12,585 bases of DNA from Methyloceanibacter sp. (GCA_022865725.1 JALHTP010000038.1:1-12585), one strand, 5' to 3'. Positions 1 through 7,223 are shown, counted from the stretch's first letter. Numbers and translations: made by a program. Notes: generated from the letters alone by a model not told the origin.

Positions 1-47
1 CGGCCAAGATCGAGATAATAGACGATCCAATAGAGGAGCGAGGTCAT
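1..47 (-). CDS. 5' end of a leftward gene with a hydrophobic N-terminus (partial, cut by window edge)
   Basis: Only about 15 codons are visible, reading MTSLLYWIVYYLDLG on the minus strand, which looks like the start of a first transmembrane helix. A second in-frame ATG lies 21 bases upstream (position 68) and would add MHRRYRT; no clear ribosome binding site favours either start. The gene lies 54-76 bases downstream of the aminotransferase gene on the same strand, so the two may be cotranscribed. A short integral membrane protein such as a YggT-family protein is one possibility, but the fragment is too short to assign a family. Confidence 0.4.
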   Translation of the reverse strand, partial: MTSLLYWIVYYLDLG

Positions 48-122
48 GGTGCGATAACGACGGTGCATGGCTTTCGGTTGCACTTGCTTTCCGGCATTTT
101 CGCGACGGCTTCGCGGCGGCTA

Positions 123-971
123 TCAGGATTTCCGCGCTTCCTCGATGTACAGGGAGCGGAAGGCTTGAGCCATCGGGCCTGGGCGACCGTTGCCGATCGC
201 CACCCCGTCGATCTCCACCACCGGAAGCACGAAGGCCGAGGCCGCGGTCATGAAAGCCTCGCGCGCGGCGAGCGCCTCGGCGACGCTGAACGGGCGCTCC
301 TCCAGATTCAAACCCTCCAGCGCGGCGAGCCTAAGCACCGCGCGGCGCGTCACGCCGGGCAGGATATGCGGCCCGAGCGGCTGGGTGCGGATCACGCCCT
401 CTGCATCCAGGATGAAGGCCGAGGACGAGGTCCCTTCGGTCACGCGGCCCTCCTCGACCATCCAGGCCTCGTAAGCGCCTCTGGCCTTGGCTTCCTGCTT
501 GCCCATGGCCTGAGCCAGCATCGAGGTCGATTTGATGTCGCGCCGTTTCCAGCGAAGGTCGGGGATGGTGACGACCTTGACCCCTGTCGCGGCATAAGGA
601 TTGGCGATCAGGGGCCGGCTTTGGGTGAAGGCGACGACGCTCGGCGCGGTCTTCTCCGGATAGGCGAAGTCGCGGTCGGCGCTCCCGCGCGTGATCTGAA
701 GATAGACGATGCCTTCCTCGACGCCGTTCCGCGCGATCAGCTCCGCATGCAGAGCGCGCAAATCGTCATGGCTCAGGGGAGGGGCAAGGCCGATTTCCTT
801 GAGCGAGCGGTCGAGGCGGGCAAGGTGGGGCTCGAAATCGACCAGCCGCCGGTCGAGCACCGCCGTCACCTCATAGACACCGTCGCCGAAGAGAAAGGCG
901 CGGTCGAAGACCGAGACCTTGGCCTCTTCCTCGGGCACATAGAGGCCGTTCACATAGACGATGCGGGACAT
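123..971 (-). CDS. Class IV PLP-dependent aminotransferase, D-amino-acid transaminase type
   Basis: This 282-residue cytoplasmic enzyme has the usual length and layout of fold-type IV aminotransferases. The N-terminal domain carries the FEPHLARLDRS motif (46-56). The PLP-binding lysine is K147 in DIKSTSM, matching K145 of the Bacillus D-amino-acid transaminase, and E179 in VTEGTSS matches the glutamate that contacts the pyridine nitrogen. The family exchanges amino groups between D-amino acids and 2-oxo acids, supplying for example D-Ala or D-Glu. In the carboxylate-binding loop, where the Bacillus enzyme has R98-x-H100, this protein has R100-D-F102, so the histidine is replaced and substrate choice is uncertain. 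Branched-chain aminotransferase or aminodeoxychorismate lyase are less likely alternatives. The ATG at 971 gives a natural family N-terminus, but no Shine-Dalgarno sequence precedes it. Confidence 0.88.
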   Translation of the reverse strand: MSRIVYVNGLYVPEEEAKVSVFDRAFLFGDGVYEVTAVLDRRLVDFEPHLARLDRSLKEIGLAPPLSHDDLRALHAELIARNGVEEGIVYLQITRGSADRDFAYPEKTAPSVVAFTQSRPLIANPYAATGVKVVTIPDLRWKRRDIKSTSMLAQAMGKQEAKARGAYEAWMVEEGRVTEGTSSSAFILDAEGVIRTQPLGPHILPGVTRRAVLRLAALEGLNLEERPFSVAEALAAREAFMTAASAFVLPVVEIDGVAIGNGRPGPMAQAFRSLYIEEARKS

Positions 972-1150
972 GGGTTGGGAAGGGTTAAGCGTTGAAAGAC
1001 TTGCCTAGCGCCGGCTTGAGCCGAACGCAAGCTACGAGACCGGAAGCCGACGCCGCTGGTCGCTTTTCCAAGGCGAGGGCTTGGGGCATACTCGATTCTC
1101 TGGAGAGGCGCTTGGCCCGGAGAACGAGGCCGGCAAAGGGGGGGACGGAG

Positions 1151-1555
1151 ATGACTTCAGCGAATTTGTTGATCGTTCTTATTGTCGGGACCGTGGTCGG
1201 CGCCCTTACGGGACTCGGGCTTGGCAGCTTCTTTGGCAACCAATTATATCTGGCAATCCTCGCCGGCTTTCTCGGTACGATCATCGGCGGCCTTGCGCGC
1301 AACTTCATCATGGCCCGCCGATCGGGAGCGGGGTCTGACTCGCGCACGCCGATGCTCGTGATCGTCTATTCCGCCATTGCCTCGCTTGCCGGCAGTTCGG
1401 CCGCCATGGAGGTCGCACAGCAAAGCGAAGTGTCCGCATCGGTCTGGATCGGCACCCTGGCCGGGCTGTTTTCAGCAATCCTGATGGCGTTGCTGATGAT
1501 CACCTACCACACCAATCCCGGAGAGGCGCCTAAGCTTCGCCCATCGCGGCACTAG
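1151..1555 (+). CDS. Small four-helix membrane protein of unknown function
   Basis: The 134-residue product has four likely transmembrane segments (about 4-24, 31-53, 67-88 and 97-118) and a short polar C-terminal tail. The helices are rich in Gly, Ala and Ser (for example GALTGLGLGSFFG near 18-29), a composition that favours tight helix packing. The reading frame is open back to 992, but the upstream part is not hydrophobic and has no family look. The ATG at 1151 follows a G-rich stretch at 1137-1149 that can act as ribosome binding site and starts the protein right at the first helix. It points away from the aminotransferase gene and converges on bioB with 12 bases between the stop codons. 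I do not recognise a family and assign no function. Confidence 0.72.
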   Translation: MTSANLLIVLIVGTVVGALTGLGLGSFFGNQLYLAILAGFLGTIIGGLARNFIMARRSGAGSDSRTPMLVIVYSAIASLAGSSAAMEVAQQSEVSASVWIGTLAGLFSAILMALLMITYHTNPGEAPKLRPSRH

Positions 1556-1563
1556 CGCCGCGA
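1544..1563. terminator. Perfect 7-bp stem-loop between the converging membrane-protein gene and bioB
   Basis: TCGCGGC (1544-1550) and GCCGCGA (1557-1563) form a perfect 7-bp stem with a six-base loop. It spans the stop codon of the small membrane protein and lies just past the bioB stop, so either transcript would contain it. No T-run follows on either strand, so it is not a classical intrinsic terminator. It could pause polymerase, stabilise 3' ends, or be chance in GC-rich DNA. Confidence 0.35.
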
Positions 1564-1567
1564 GCCT

Positions 1568-2611
1568 CTAAGGGGAGGGGGCCTCGACGCTGAGGCCCGC
1601 CTCCTCGATCAAAGCGAGATCGTCGTCGGCGTCGTTATTGGCCGTGGTGAGCAGCCTGTCGCCATAGAAGATCGAGTTGGCGCCGGCGAGGAAGCACAGG
1701 ATCTGCGCCTCCTTCGACAGCGCCCGCCGTCCTGCGGATAGCCTGACGCGCGAGAGCGGCATCATCACCCGCGCCGCGGCCACCATGCGCACGAGATCGA
1801 GCGGATCGACCGGCGTCCGATCCTGAAGCGGCGTGCCGGCCACCGCGGCAAGCGCGTTGATCGGCACGCTTTCCGGATGCGGGTCGAGATTGGCGAGCGT
1901 TTCGAGCAGCCTCGCCCGATCCTCGACGCTCTCGCCCAAGCCGATAATGCCGCCGCAGCAGACCTGGACCCCCGACTTGCGGACCCGCGCCAGCGTGTCG
2001 AGCCGGTCCTGATAGGTCCGCGTGGTGACGATCTCGCCATAGAACTCGGCCGAGGTATCGAGATTGTGGTTATAGGCGGTGAGACCCGCTTCGGCGAGGC
2101 GGTCGGCCTGGGCCTGGGTGAGCATGCCGAGCGTGACGCAAGCCTCCATGCCGAGCGCGCGCACGCCCTTCACCATGGCGAGCACGCTGTCGAAGGCGTC
2201 CCCGTCCTTCACCTCGCGCCAGGCCGCGCCCATGCAGAAGCGGGTGGCGCCGGCATCCTTGGCGATGCTCGCTTTGTTGAGGACGTCGTCGACGTCGAGC
2301 AGCGTCTCGCGCTTGAGGCCGGTGGTTTTCGCGTAATGCGCCGATTGCGCGCAATATTTGCAGTCCTCGGGGCAGGCCCCGGTCTTGATCGACAACAGGC
2401 TTGCCAGCTGGACCCCGCCGTCGGCGTGGTAGCGCCGATGCACCTCGCGCGCCTCATCGACAAGGTCGAGAAGCGGCGCCGTCAGCAGGGCAAGGACCTC
2501 CTGGCTGGTCCAGTCATGGCGGATTTCCGGCGCTGAAACGGTCTCGCGCGGGGTCTCCGCCAGATGGGCCTTGCCGTTGATAGGATTCGCGGTTTTGAGG
2601 ATTTCCGACAC
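1568..2611 (-). CDS. bioB: Biotin synthase
   Basis: BioB is the radical SAM enzyme that inserts sulfur into dethiobiotin to give biotin, the last step of the pathway. With a GTG start at 2611 the protein is 347 residues, against 346 in E. coli. The radical SAM cluster motif is CPEDCKYC with C80, C84 and C87. The ligands of the sacrificial [2Fe-2S] cluster are all present: C126 (RFCMGAAWR), C158 (ACVTLGM), C218 (VCCGGIIGLGE) and R290 (VRLSAGR). The frame stays open far upstream through the antisense of bioF, but that extension has no BioB similarity. No ATG is well placed, and the GTG in CCC-GTG-TCG fits the family length, although no Shine-Dalgarno precedes it. The start lies 51 bases from the divergent bioF start, so the two genes probably share a control region. 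Two adjacent cysteines (C218, C219) occupy the site that is CS in E. coli. Confidence 0.96.
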   Translation of the reverse strand: MSEILKTANPINGKAHLAETPRETVSAPEIRHDWTSQEVLALLTAPLLDLVDEAREVHRRYHADGGVQLASLLSIKTGACPEDCKYCAQSAHYAKTTGLKRETLLDVDDVLNKASIAKDAGATRFCMGAAWREVKDGDAFDSVLAMVKGVRALGMEACVTLGMLTQAQADRLAEAGLTAYNHNLDTSAEFYGEIVTTRTYQDRLDTLARVRKSGVQVCCGGIIGLGESVEDRARLLETLANLDPHPESVPINALAAVAGTPLQDRTPVDPLDLVRMVAAARVMMPLSRVRLSAGRRALSKEAQILCFLAGANSIFYGDRLLTTANNDADDDLALIEEAGLSVEAPSP

Positions 2612-2662
2612 GGGCGATGCGTTGCGATTGCTGGAGGCTGGACCCTTCGCTAATACAGGATC
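2612..2662. promoter_or_regulatory. Divergent bioB/bioF control region
   Basis: These 51 bases separate the bioB GTG from the bioF ATG and should hold both promoters. Rightward, TTGCTG (2628-2633) and TAATAC (2651-2656) are spaced by 17 bases, but each matches the sigma-70 consensus at only three positions. If TAATAC is used, the bioF transcript would begin at or next to its ATG. An AGGA sits only two bases before that ATG (2657-2660). Tandem GCGAT motifs occur at 2614-2618 and 2624-2628. I see no BirA-type operator and no palindrome of the BioR type (TTATNNATAA). Regulation by biotin is likely from knowledge of other bacteria, but the site is not visible. Confidence 0.4.
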
Positions 2663-3847
2663 ATGGCGGCAAGCGAAAGCAGGTACGAGGCCTTTCTCGA
2701 CAGCCGCGCCCGCGAGGGCTTGCGGCGGTCTTTGCTGGCGGTCGCGGCGCGCGACGCGCGGATCATCGGCGCCGAGGGGCGGTCTTACGTCAATTTCTCC
2801 AGCAACGATTACCTTGCACTTCGCTTCAACGAGGCCCTGATCGGCCGGGCGATGCAATGGGCCGAGATCTATGGCGTGGGCTCGGGCGCGTCGCGCCTCG
2901 TCACCGGCAATCTCGACCTGTTCGCGCCGATCGAGGCCAAAATCGCGCAGGTCAAGAAGAAGCAAGCCGCCCTCGTCATGGCATCGGGGTTCCAGACCAA
3001 CGCCGCCGTGCTCCAGGCACTTTTTGACCGAAGCGTGCTCGGCGCCGAGCCGCTGGTCTTCGCCGACCGTCTCAATCATGCGAGCATGCATTTCGGCTGC
3101 CAGGCGGCGGGGGTGCGTCAGCTCCGCTACCATCATTGCGACGCCGCCCATCTCGGCGAGCTTCTGAGTCATTATCAAGGAGATGACCGGCCCCGCTTCA
3201 TCCTGACCGAGAGCGTCTTTTCCATGGATGGCGATATCGCGCCGCTTGCAGAAATCGCGCTTCTTGCGCGCGAGCACGATGCCTGTCTGATCGTGGACGA
3301 CGCGCATGCGACCGGGATTCTCGGGGAAGGGGGTTCCGGGCTTTCCGGTGCGGCCGACATTGTCATCGGTACCTTCTCCAAGGCGCTTGGCGGCTTCGGC
3401 GGTTATGTCGCTTCCACCGAGACCGTGCGCGAGTACCTGATCAATCGCTGCGGCGGCCTCATCTACTCGACGGCGCTGCCGCCGCCCGTGCTCGGCGCCA
3501 TCGATGCAGCGCTCGATTCTGTTCCCGGCATGGACACCGAGCGCGCTTACGTCGCGAGCCTCGCGGAGCGCTTTCGCGCAGGCGCAAGCGCCATCGGGCT
3601 CGACACCGGCGCTTCGACCAGCCAGATCGTGCCGGTCATCCTCGGCTCGCCCGAAGCGGCAATAGCCATGAGCTACCGGCTCCGGCAGGCAGGCCTTTGG
3701 GCCAATTCGATCAGGCCGCCCACGGTTCCGCCCGGCACGGCGCGGCTCAGGCTGGCTTTCACCGCGGCGCATCAGGAGACTGACATCGATCGCCTTTTGG
3801 ATGTGCTTGCCGGCGAGCACGCAGCCCCCCATGCGCGGGCGATGTGA
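2663..3847 (+). CDS. bioF: 8-amino-7-oxononanoate synthase (KAPA synthase)
   Basis: BioF condenses pimeloyl-ACP (or pimeloyl-CoA) with L-alanine to give 8-amino-7-oxononanoate, the first step of ring assembly, and belongs to the PLP-dependent alpha-oxoamine synthases. The 394-residue protein has the family features in order: SYVNFSSNDYLAL (41-53), GSGASRLVTGN (73-83), NHAS with H139 stacking on PLP, the DDAHATG motif with D212 and H215, and the PLP lysine K240 in GTFSKALGG. The start at 2663 gives a normal N-terminus. The stop is followed nine bases later by the esterase gene, which places bioF first in a bioF-esterase-bioC operon. Confidence 0.96.
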   Translation: MAASESRYEAFLDSRAREGLRRSLLAVAARDARIIGAEGRSYVNFSSNDYLALRFNEALIGRAMQWAEIYGVGSGASRLVTGNLDLFAPIEAKIAQVKKKQAALVMASGFQTNAAVLQALFDRSVLGAEPLVFADRLNHASMHFGCQAAGVRQLRYHHCDAAHLGELLSHYQGDDRPRFILTESVFSMDGDIAPLAEIALLAREHDACLIVDDAHATGILGEGGSGLSGAADIVIGTFSKALGGFGGYVASTETVREYLINRCGGLIYSTALPPPVLGAIDAALDSVPGMDTERAYVASLAERFRAGASAIGLDTGASTSQIVPVILGSPEAAIAMSYRLRQAGLWANSIRPPTVPPGTARLRLAFTAAHQETDIDRLLDVLAGEHAAPHARAM

Positions 3848-3856
3848 GGCGGCGAC

Positions 3857-4483
3857 ATGCATTTCGTGCTCGTCCATGGCTGGGGCTTCCATGCCGGCAT
3901 CTGGGCCGATTTCGCCAGCCATCTCGAGGGCGCCGAGGTCACGCTCGTCGATCTCGGCTTCGTTTCCGGCGGGCCCAAAGGCATGACGGACTGGCCTTCG
4001 GACGCTATAGCGGTCGGCCATTCGCTTGGTCTGTTGTGGCTGCTTGAGCGGGGGGAAGGCCGGTTCAGGGGCCTTGTCAGCGTGCAGGGCTTCGACTGCT
4101 TCTGCTGCCACATCGCTCCGGCGCGGATCGCGGCGCTGAAGCGAGGGCTGGAGCGCGATCCGCACGCAACCCTTCAGGCTTTCTGGGGGTCTTGCGGCGC
4201 GCCCGGCTTTGCCTTGCCGGAAGCGCTCAACGTAGCGCGTCTCGACGAAGGGCTCGATTGGCTGATGCATTGGGACGCGCGAAAAGCTAAACACGAGCTT
4301 GCCTGCCCCGTCCTTGCCCTGGCCGCAAACGACGACGCCATCGTTCCGGCATCGATGAGCCAGGCGATCTGGCGGGATGCCGGCATCGAATGGTCGCAAG
4401 ACGGCGGCCATGCACTTCCCTTGAGGCACCCGCGATGGTGCGCGCATCATGTCCTTGAATTCGCCAATGCTCTCTCGTCGTAG
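3857..4483 (+). CDS. BioH-like alpha/beta hydrolase, probable pimeloyl-ACP methyl ester esterase
   Basis: The 208-residue protein has a serine hydrolase triad: S56 in the nucleophile elbow GHSLG, D159 or D160 in AANDDAIVP, and H185 in GGHALPL. Its N-terminal HGWGFHAGIW (7-16), giving the oxyanion region, resembles the HGWG of E. coli BioH. BioH removes the methyl ester that BioC adds, freeing pimeloyl-ACP for BioF. Position between bioF and bioC supports the same role here. It is about 50 residues shorter than BioH (256), mostly because the cap region between S56 and the Asp is reduced. An unusual cysteine group, CFCC (C81, C83, C84), opens that cap. A GAGGCGG ribosome site lies five bases before the ATG. 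BioG-, BioJ-, BioK- or BioV-type esterases do the same job in other bacteria, and this protein may be its own subtype, so I give no gene symbol. Confidence 0.85.
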   Translation: MHFVLVHGWGFHAGIWADFASHLEGAEVTLVDLGFVSGGPKGMTDWPSDAIAVGHSLGLLWLLERGEGRFRGLVSVQGFDCFCCHIAPARIAALKRGLERDPHATLQAFWGSCGAPGFALPEALNVARLDEGLDWLMHWDARKAKHELACPVLALAANDDAIVPASMSQAIWRDAGIEWSQDGGHALPLRHPRWCAHHVLEFANALSS

Positions 4484-5195
4484 CGCGGAGGTCGCGGCAA
4501 GCTTCGGCGCGCGGGCTGAGAGCTATGAGCGCCATGCCGGGCTCCAGCGCGCGGTGGCCGACCGGCTGGCGCGCCTCTTGCCGGAGCGCCAAAGCCCCCG
4601 CGTGCTGGAGCTCGGCTGCGGCACGGGCCTTTTCAGCCGCCATCTGATCGGGCGTTACCCCGACGGGAGCTTCGTCCTGACCGACGCGGCGCCGGCCATG
4701 ATCGCCGAATGCCGGCGCAACGTCGCCTCCGGGGGAGACGCCCGCATCAGCTTCGAGGTGATGGATGCAGGCCAGGCGGGCGGCCACGCCGATCTCGACC
4801 TCATCGTCTCCAGCATGACGCTGCATTGGCTGGCCGACCCCGTCGGGAGCCTCGAACGCCTCAGCCGCCTTCTCGCCCCTGGCGGTGTCTTGCTCTATGC
4901 CACGCTTGGGCCCGAGAGCTTCGCCGAGTGGCGCGCCGTGCTGGCGCGCGAAAGCCTGCCGAGCGGGCTTGCCGAGATTGCGCCGCTTCCGGGGGTCGTC
5001 GAGGAGGAGCGCTTGACGCCCGATACGGACGCGCTCTCCTTTCTTCGCCGCATGAAGGCGGTCGGTGGCCTGACGCCCAAGGAGGGCTACGCGCCGCTGT
5101 CGGCCGGGGAGCTGCGCCGGGCCATCCACGCCGCCGACACGAGCTTCGGCGGACGCATCACCTGGCACATCGTCTATGGCCGCCTCGCCCGCTGA
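4449..5195 (+). CDS. bioC: Malonyl-ACP O-methyltransferase
   Basis: BioC uses S-adenosylmethionine to methylate the free carboxyl of malonyl-ACP (or -CoA), disguising it so that fatty acid synthesis can extend it to pimeloyl-ACP methyl ester. The 248-residue protein has the class I methyltransferase motif VLELGCGTG (52-60), an acidic motif II residue (D79 in LTDAAP) and the BioC-typical SSMTLHW (121-127). The N-terminal pattern FGARAESYERHAGLQ (19-33) is also typical of BioC. The gene starts inside the preceding esterase gene: the overlap is 35 bases from the ATG at 4449, or 17 if the in-frame ATG at 4467 is used. No Shine-Dalgarno is evident for either, so translation is probably coupled to the esterase. 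It ends 21 bases from the bioA stop, on the converging strand. Confidence 0.94.
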   Translation: MSLNSPMLSRRSAEVAASFGARAESYERHAGLQRAVADRLARLLPERQSPRVLELGCGTGLFSRHLIGRYPDGSFVLTDAAPAMIAECRRNVASGGDARISFEVMDAGQAGGHADLDLIVSSMTLHWLADPVGSLERLSRLLAPGGVLLYATLGPESFAEWRAVLARESLPSGLAEIAPLPGVVEEERLTPDTDALSFLRRMKAVGGLTPKEGYAPLSAGELRRAIHAADTSFGGRITWHIVYGRLAR

Positions 5196-5216
5196 CAGGG
5201 GAGACGTTGGCCAGCC

Positions 5217-6569
5217 CTACTTGGCGAGCGTGTCGAGGCCCTCGATGAGACCGGCATAGGCGCGGGTTAGCTCCTCATCGGTGATGCAATAAGGCGGCAT
5301 GAGATAAAGCGTCGGGCCGAGCGGCCTGATATTGAGGCCGTGGGCGAGATACCAGTCGCGCAAACGGCGGCCCTCGGAGGACTGATAGCCGCCCGCTGCC
5401 TTCACGTCGAAAGCGAGGATCGAGCCGATCAGCCGAAGCCTCGCCACGTCGGGCCGCGTTGCAAGCTCGGCCAGCATCTCCCGGTGGCGCCGGTTGATGC
5501 GCGCGATCCGCTCAAGGGTCTTTTCCTCTTTGAACAGCGCCAGCGAGGCGAGCGCCACGGCGCAAGCCAGCGGATTGGCGGTGAAAGAATGACCGTGGGG
5601 AAGCGCGCGCTCGAAGCTCTCCCCCAGGAAGGCTTCGAAGATAGCCTCCCGCGCCACCGTCACGGCCATCGGCATGTAGCCTGCGGTCAGCCCCTTCGAC
5701 AGGCAGACCAGATCAGGGACGACGTCCGCCTGCTCCATGGCGAACAGCGTTCCGGTCCGCCCGAAGCCCGTCGCCACCTCGTCGAAGATGATGAGAACGC
5801 CCGCGTCCCGCGCCGTCTTGACCAGGCGCTTGAGGAAGCTTGGCCTGCACAACCGCATGCCTCCGGCCCCTTGCAGCAAGGGCTCGATGATGAGCGCCGC
5901 GATCGCGTGACCCCGGTCCGTCAGCAGCGCCTCGAAGGCCGACAGCGCACCGGCTTCCCGCTCCTCCACCGCATCGTCGCCCGTGAAGGTGGCAGGGCAG
6001 GGGAGCACCGCGACCTTGCACATCAGGTCGCGGAACGAGCTGAACAATTGCGAGCCGCGCCCGAGCGACATGGCGCCGAGGGTGTCGCCGTGATAGCCGC
6101 CGTCGAAGGCGACCAGCATCCGCCGGCCCGTCTCTCCGCAATTGATCCAATATTGATAGGCGATCTTAAGCGCGACCTCGACGGAGGTGGAGCCGTCGTC
6201 GGAGAAGAACACCCGGGTGAGATCGCCGGGCAGCAAATTGGCAACGGCTTCGGCGAGATCGGCGGCGGGCTGGTGGGTGAAGCCCGCGAACATCACATGC
6301 TCGAACCTGGCCGCCTGCTCGGCAAGCGCCGCATTGAGCTTCGGATGCGCGTGCCCGTGGGTGCAGGTCCACCAGGAGGAGACGAGGTCGAGGATCTCGT
6401 TGCCGTCCGCGTCGAACAGCGACGCGGCCTTGGCGCCCGTAAGAACGATCGGCTCGCTCTCGGTCCCATGCTGGGTGAAGGGATGCCACACATGGCGGCG
6501 GTCGCGCGCCAGCACCTCCTCGGCTAGCGAGGCGCGTCCATGCGCGGGCGATTTGGGATCGTCGTTCAT
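5217..6569 (-). CDS. bioA: Adenosylmethionine--8-amino-7-oxononanoate aminotransferase (DAPA synthase)
   Basis: BioA moves an amino group from S-adenosylmethionine, unusual as an amino donor, to KAPA, making 7,8-diaminopelargonate. This 450-residue class III aminotransferase shows HVWHPFTQ (26-33), the SSWW pair W66-W67 matching the substrate-site tryptophans of E. coli BioA, GYHGDT (158-163), DEVATGFGRTG with the PLP aspartate D263, and the PLP lysine K292 in LSKGLTAGY. The frame is open 81 bases further upstream inside bioD, but the ATG at 6569 gives the normal length and overlaps the bioD stop as ATGA. That overlap and the lack of a good ribosome site indicate translational coupling behind bioD. 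Confidence 0.96.
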   Translation of the reverse strand: MNDDPKSPAHGRASLAEEVLARDRRHVWHPFTQHGTESEPIVLTGAKAASLFDADGNEILDLVSSWWTCTHGHAHPKLNAALAEQAARFEHVMFAGFTHQPAADLAEAVANLLPGDLTRVFFSDDGSTSVEVALKIAYQYWINCGETGRRMLVAFDGGYHGDTLGAMSLGRGSQLFSSFRDLMCKVAVLPCPATFTGDDAVEEREAGALSAFEALLTDRGHAIAALIIEPLLQGAGGMRLCRPSFLKRLVKTARDAGVLIIFDEVATGFGRTGTLFAMEQADVVPDLVCLSKGLTAGYMPMAVTVAREAIFEAFLGESFERALPHGHSFTANPLACAVALASLALFKEEKTLERIARINRRHREMLAELATRPDVARLRLIGSILAFDVKAAGGYQSSEGRRLRDWYLAHGLNIRPLGPTLYLMPPYCITDEELTRAYAGLIEGLDTLAK

Positions 6570-7198
6570 GCGCCGGTTCGGGCCAGCTTGGCGAGATCGA
6601 GCTCCGGCTCGATGGCTCTCAGCGCGGACGGCGTCACCTGATCGAGCCACGGGATCTCGGCGATGATCTCCACCTGGCCGTAGCGCTCGATCGCGGCGCG
6701 GTTATGCGGCGTCTCGGGTCCGTTCACCACGACGCCGGCAAGCGGCAGCCCGCGCCGCCCGATGGCTTCGAGCGACAGCAGCGTGTGGTTGATGGTGCCG
6801 AGCGTGGAGCGCGTGACCAGGACCACCGGCAGCTCGAGCTCGCGCGCAAGGTCGATGACGAAGGCGCTCTCGTTGAGCGGCACCATCAGTCCGCCCGCGC
6901 CCTCGACCACCAGCGGCCGGTCGCAAGCAGGCGGCACGAGCTTGGCCAAGTCGATGGCAATGCCGGCCCGGCGCGCCGCTTCATGCGGGGCGATCGGCTC
7001 GGGCAGCACATAGGCCTCGGGCAGAATGCGGTCGGCGCTGACCTCGGTCAGCCGGCGCACGATCTCAGAATCGGTTTCCGGATGATTGCCGGCCTGGACC
7101 GGTTTCCAGTAGCACGCGCCAAGACGCGCAACGAGCCAGGCCGAGACGACCGTCTTGCCGACATCGGTGTCGGTCCCGGTGACGAAGAAACCTTGCAC
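6566..7198 (-). CDS. bioD: Dethiobiotin synthetase
   Basis: BioD carboxylates DAPA with ATP and CO2 to form the ureido ring of dethiobiotin. The 210-residue protein has the P-loop GTDTDVGKT (8-16), the substrate-binding lysine K32 in KPVQAG, and the EGAGGLMVP motif (99-107), all as in other BioD proteins. The start is GTG: a TAG stop in the same frame lies three codons upstream, and this start puts FFVTGTDTDVGKT at the expected place. It is the first gene of the bioD-bioA operon. Only AAGG touching the GTG could serve as ribosome site. A TAGAAT hexamer (7202-7207, minus strand) lies almost against the start codon and could be a -10 element of a leaderless transcript. Confidence 0.95.
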   Translation of the reverse strand: MQGFFVTGTDTDVGKTVVSAWLVARLGACYWKPVQAGNHPETDSEIVRRLTEVSADRILPEAYVLPEPIAPHEAARRAGIAIDLAKLVPPACDRPLVVEGAGGLMVPLNESAFVIDLARELELPVVLVTRSTLGTINHTLLSLEAIGRRGLPLAGVVVNGPETPHNRAAIERYGQVEIIAEIPWLDQVTPSALRAIEPELDLAKLARTGA

Positions 7199-7210
7199 CT
7201 TATTCTAACG

Positions 7211-7223
7211 CCCCCTATGGGGG
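7211..7223. repeat. Short inverted repeat upstream of bioD
   Basis: CCCCC-TAT-GGGGG forms a perfect 5-bp stem around three bases, 12 bases upstream of the bioD start codon and just upstream of the TAGAAT hexamer. The position suits an operator or an RNA hairpin for a longer bioD transcript. No other copy was seen in the window. Confidence 0.4.

Noticed and set aside
103..117. CGCGA/TCGCG stem-loop between the aminotransferase gene and the left-edge gene
   Set aside because: Only five base pairs and no T-run in the direction of transcription; likely chance.
1580..1597. GGCCTC/GAGGCC stem-loop as a terminator
   Set aside because: It lies inside the bioB coding end, has no T-run, and such stems are common in GC-rich coding DNA.
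2612..4450. Long open minus-strand extension upstream of bioB (frame open to 4450)
   Set aside because: It is the antisense of bioF and the esterase gene, has low-complexity Arg/Ala/Gly-rich composition typical of GC-rich shadow frames, and no BioB has such an extension.
5340..6527. 395-codon plus-strand open frame opposite bioA
   Set aside because: It lies wholly antisense to a clear bioA, is rich in Arg, Gly and Ala, and shows no domain.
7200..7209. BioR operator at TTATTCTAAC
   Set aside because: It keeps only part of the TTATNNATAA palindrome, and the second half is shifted; not enough to call a BioR site.
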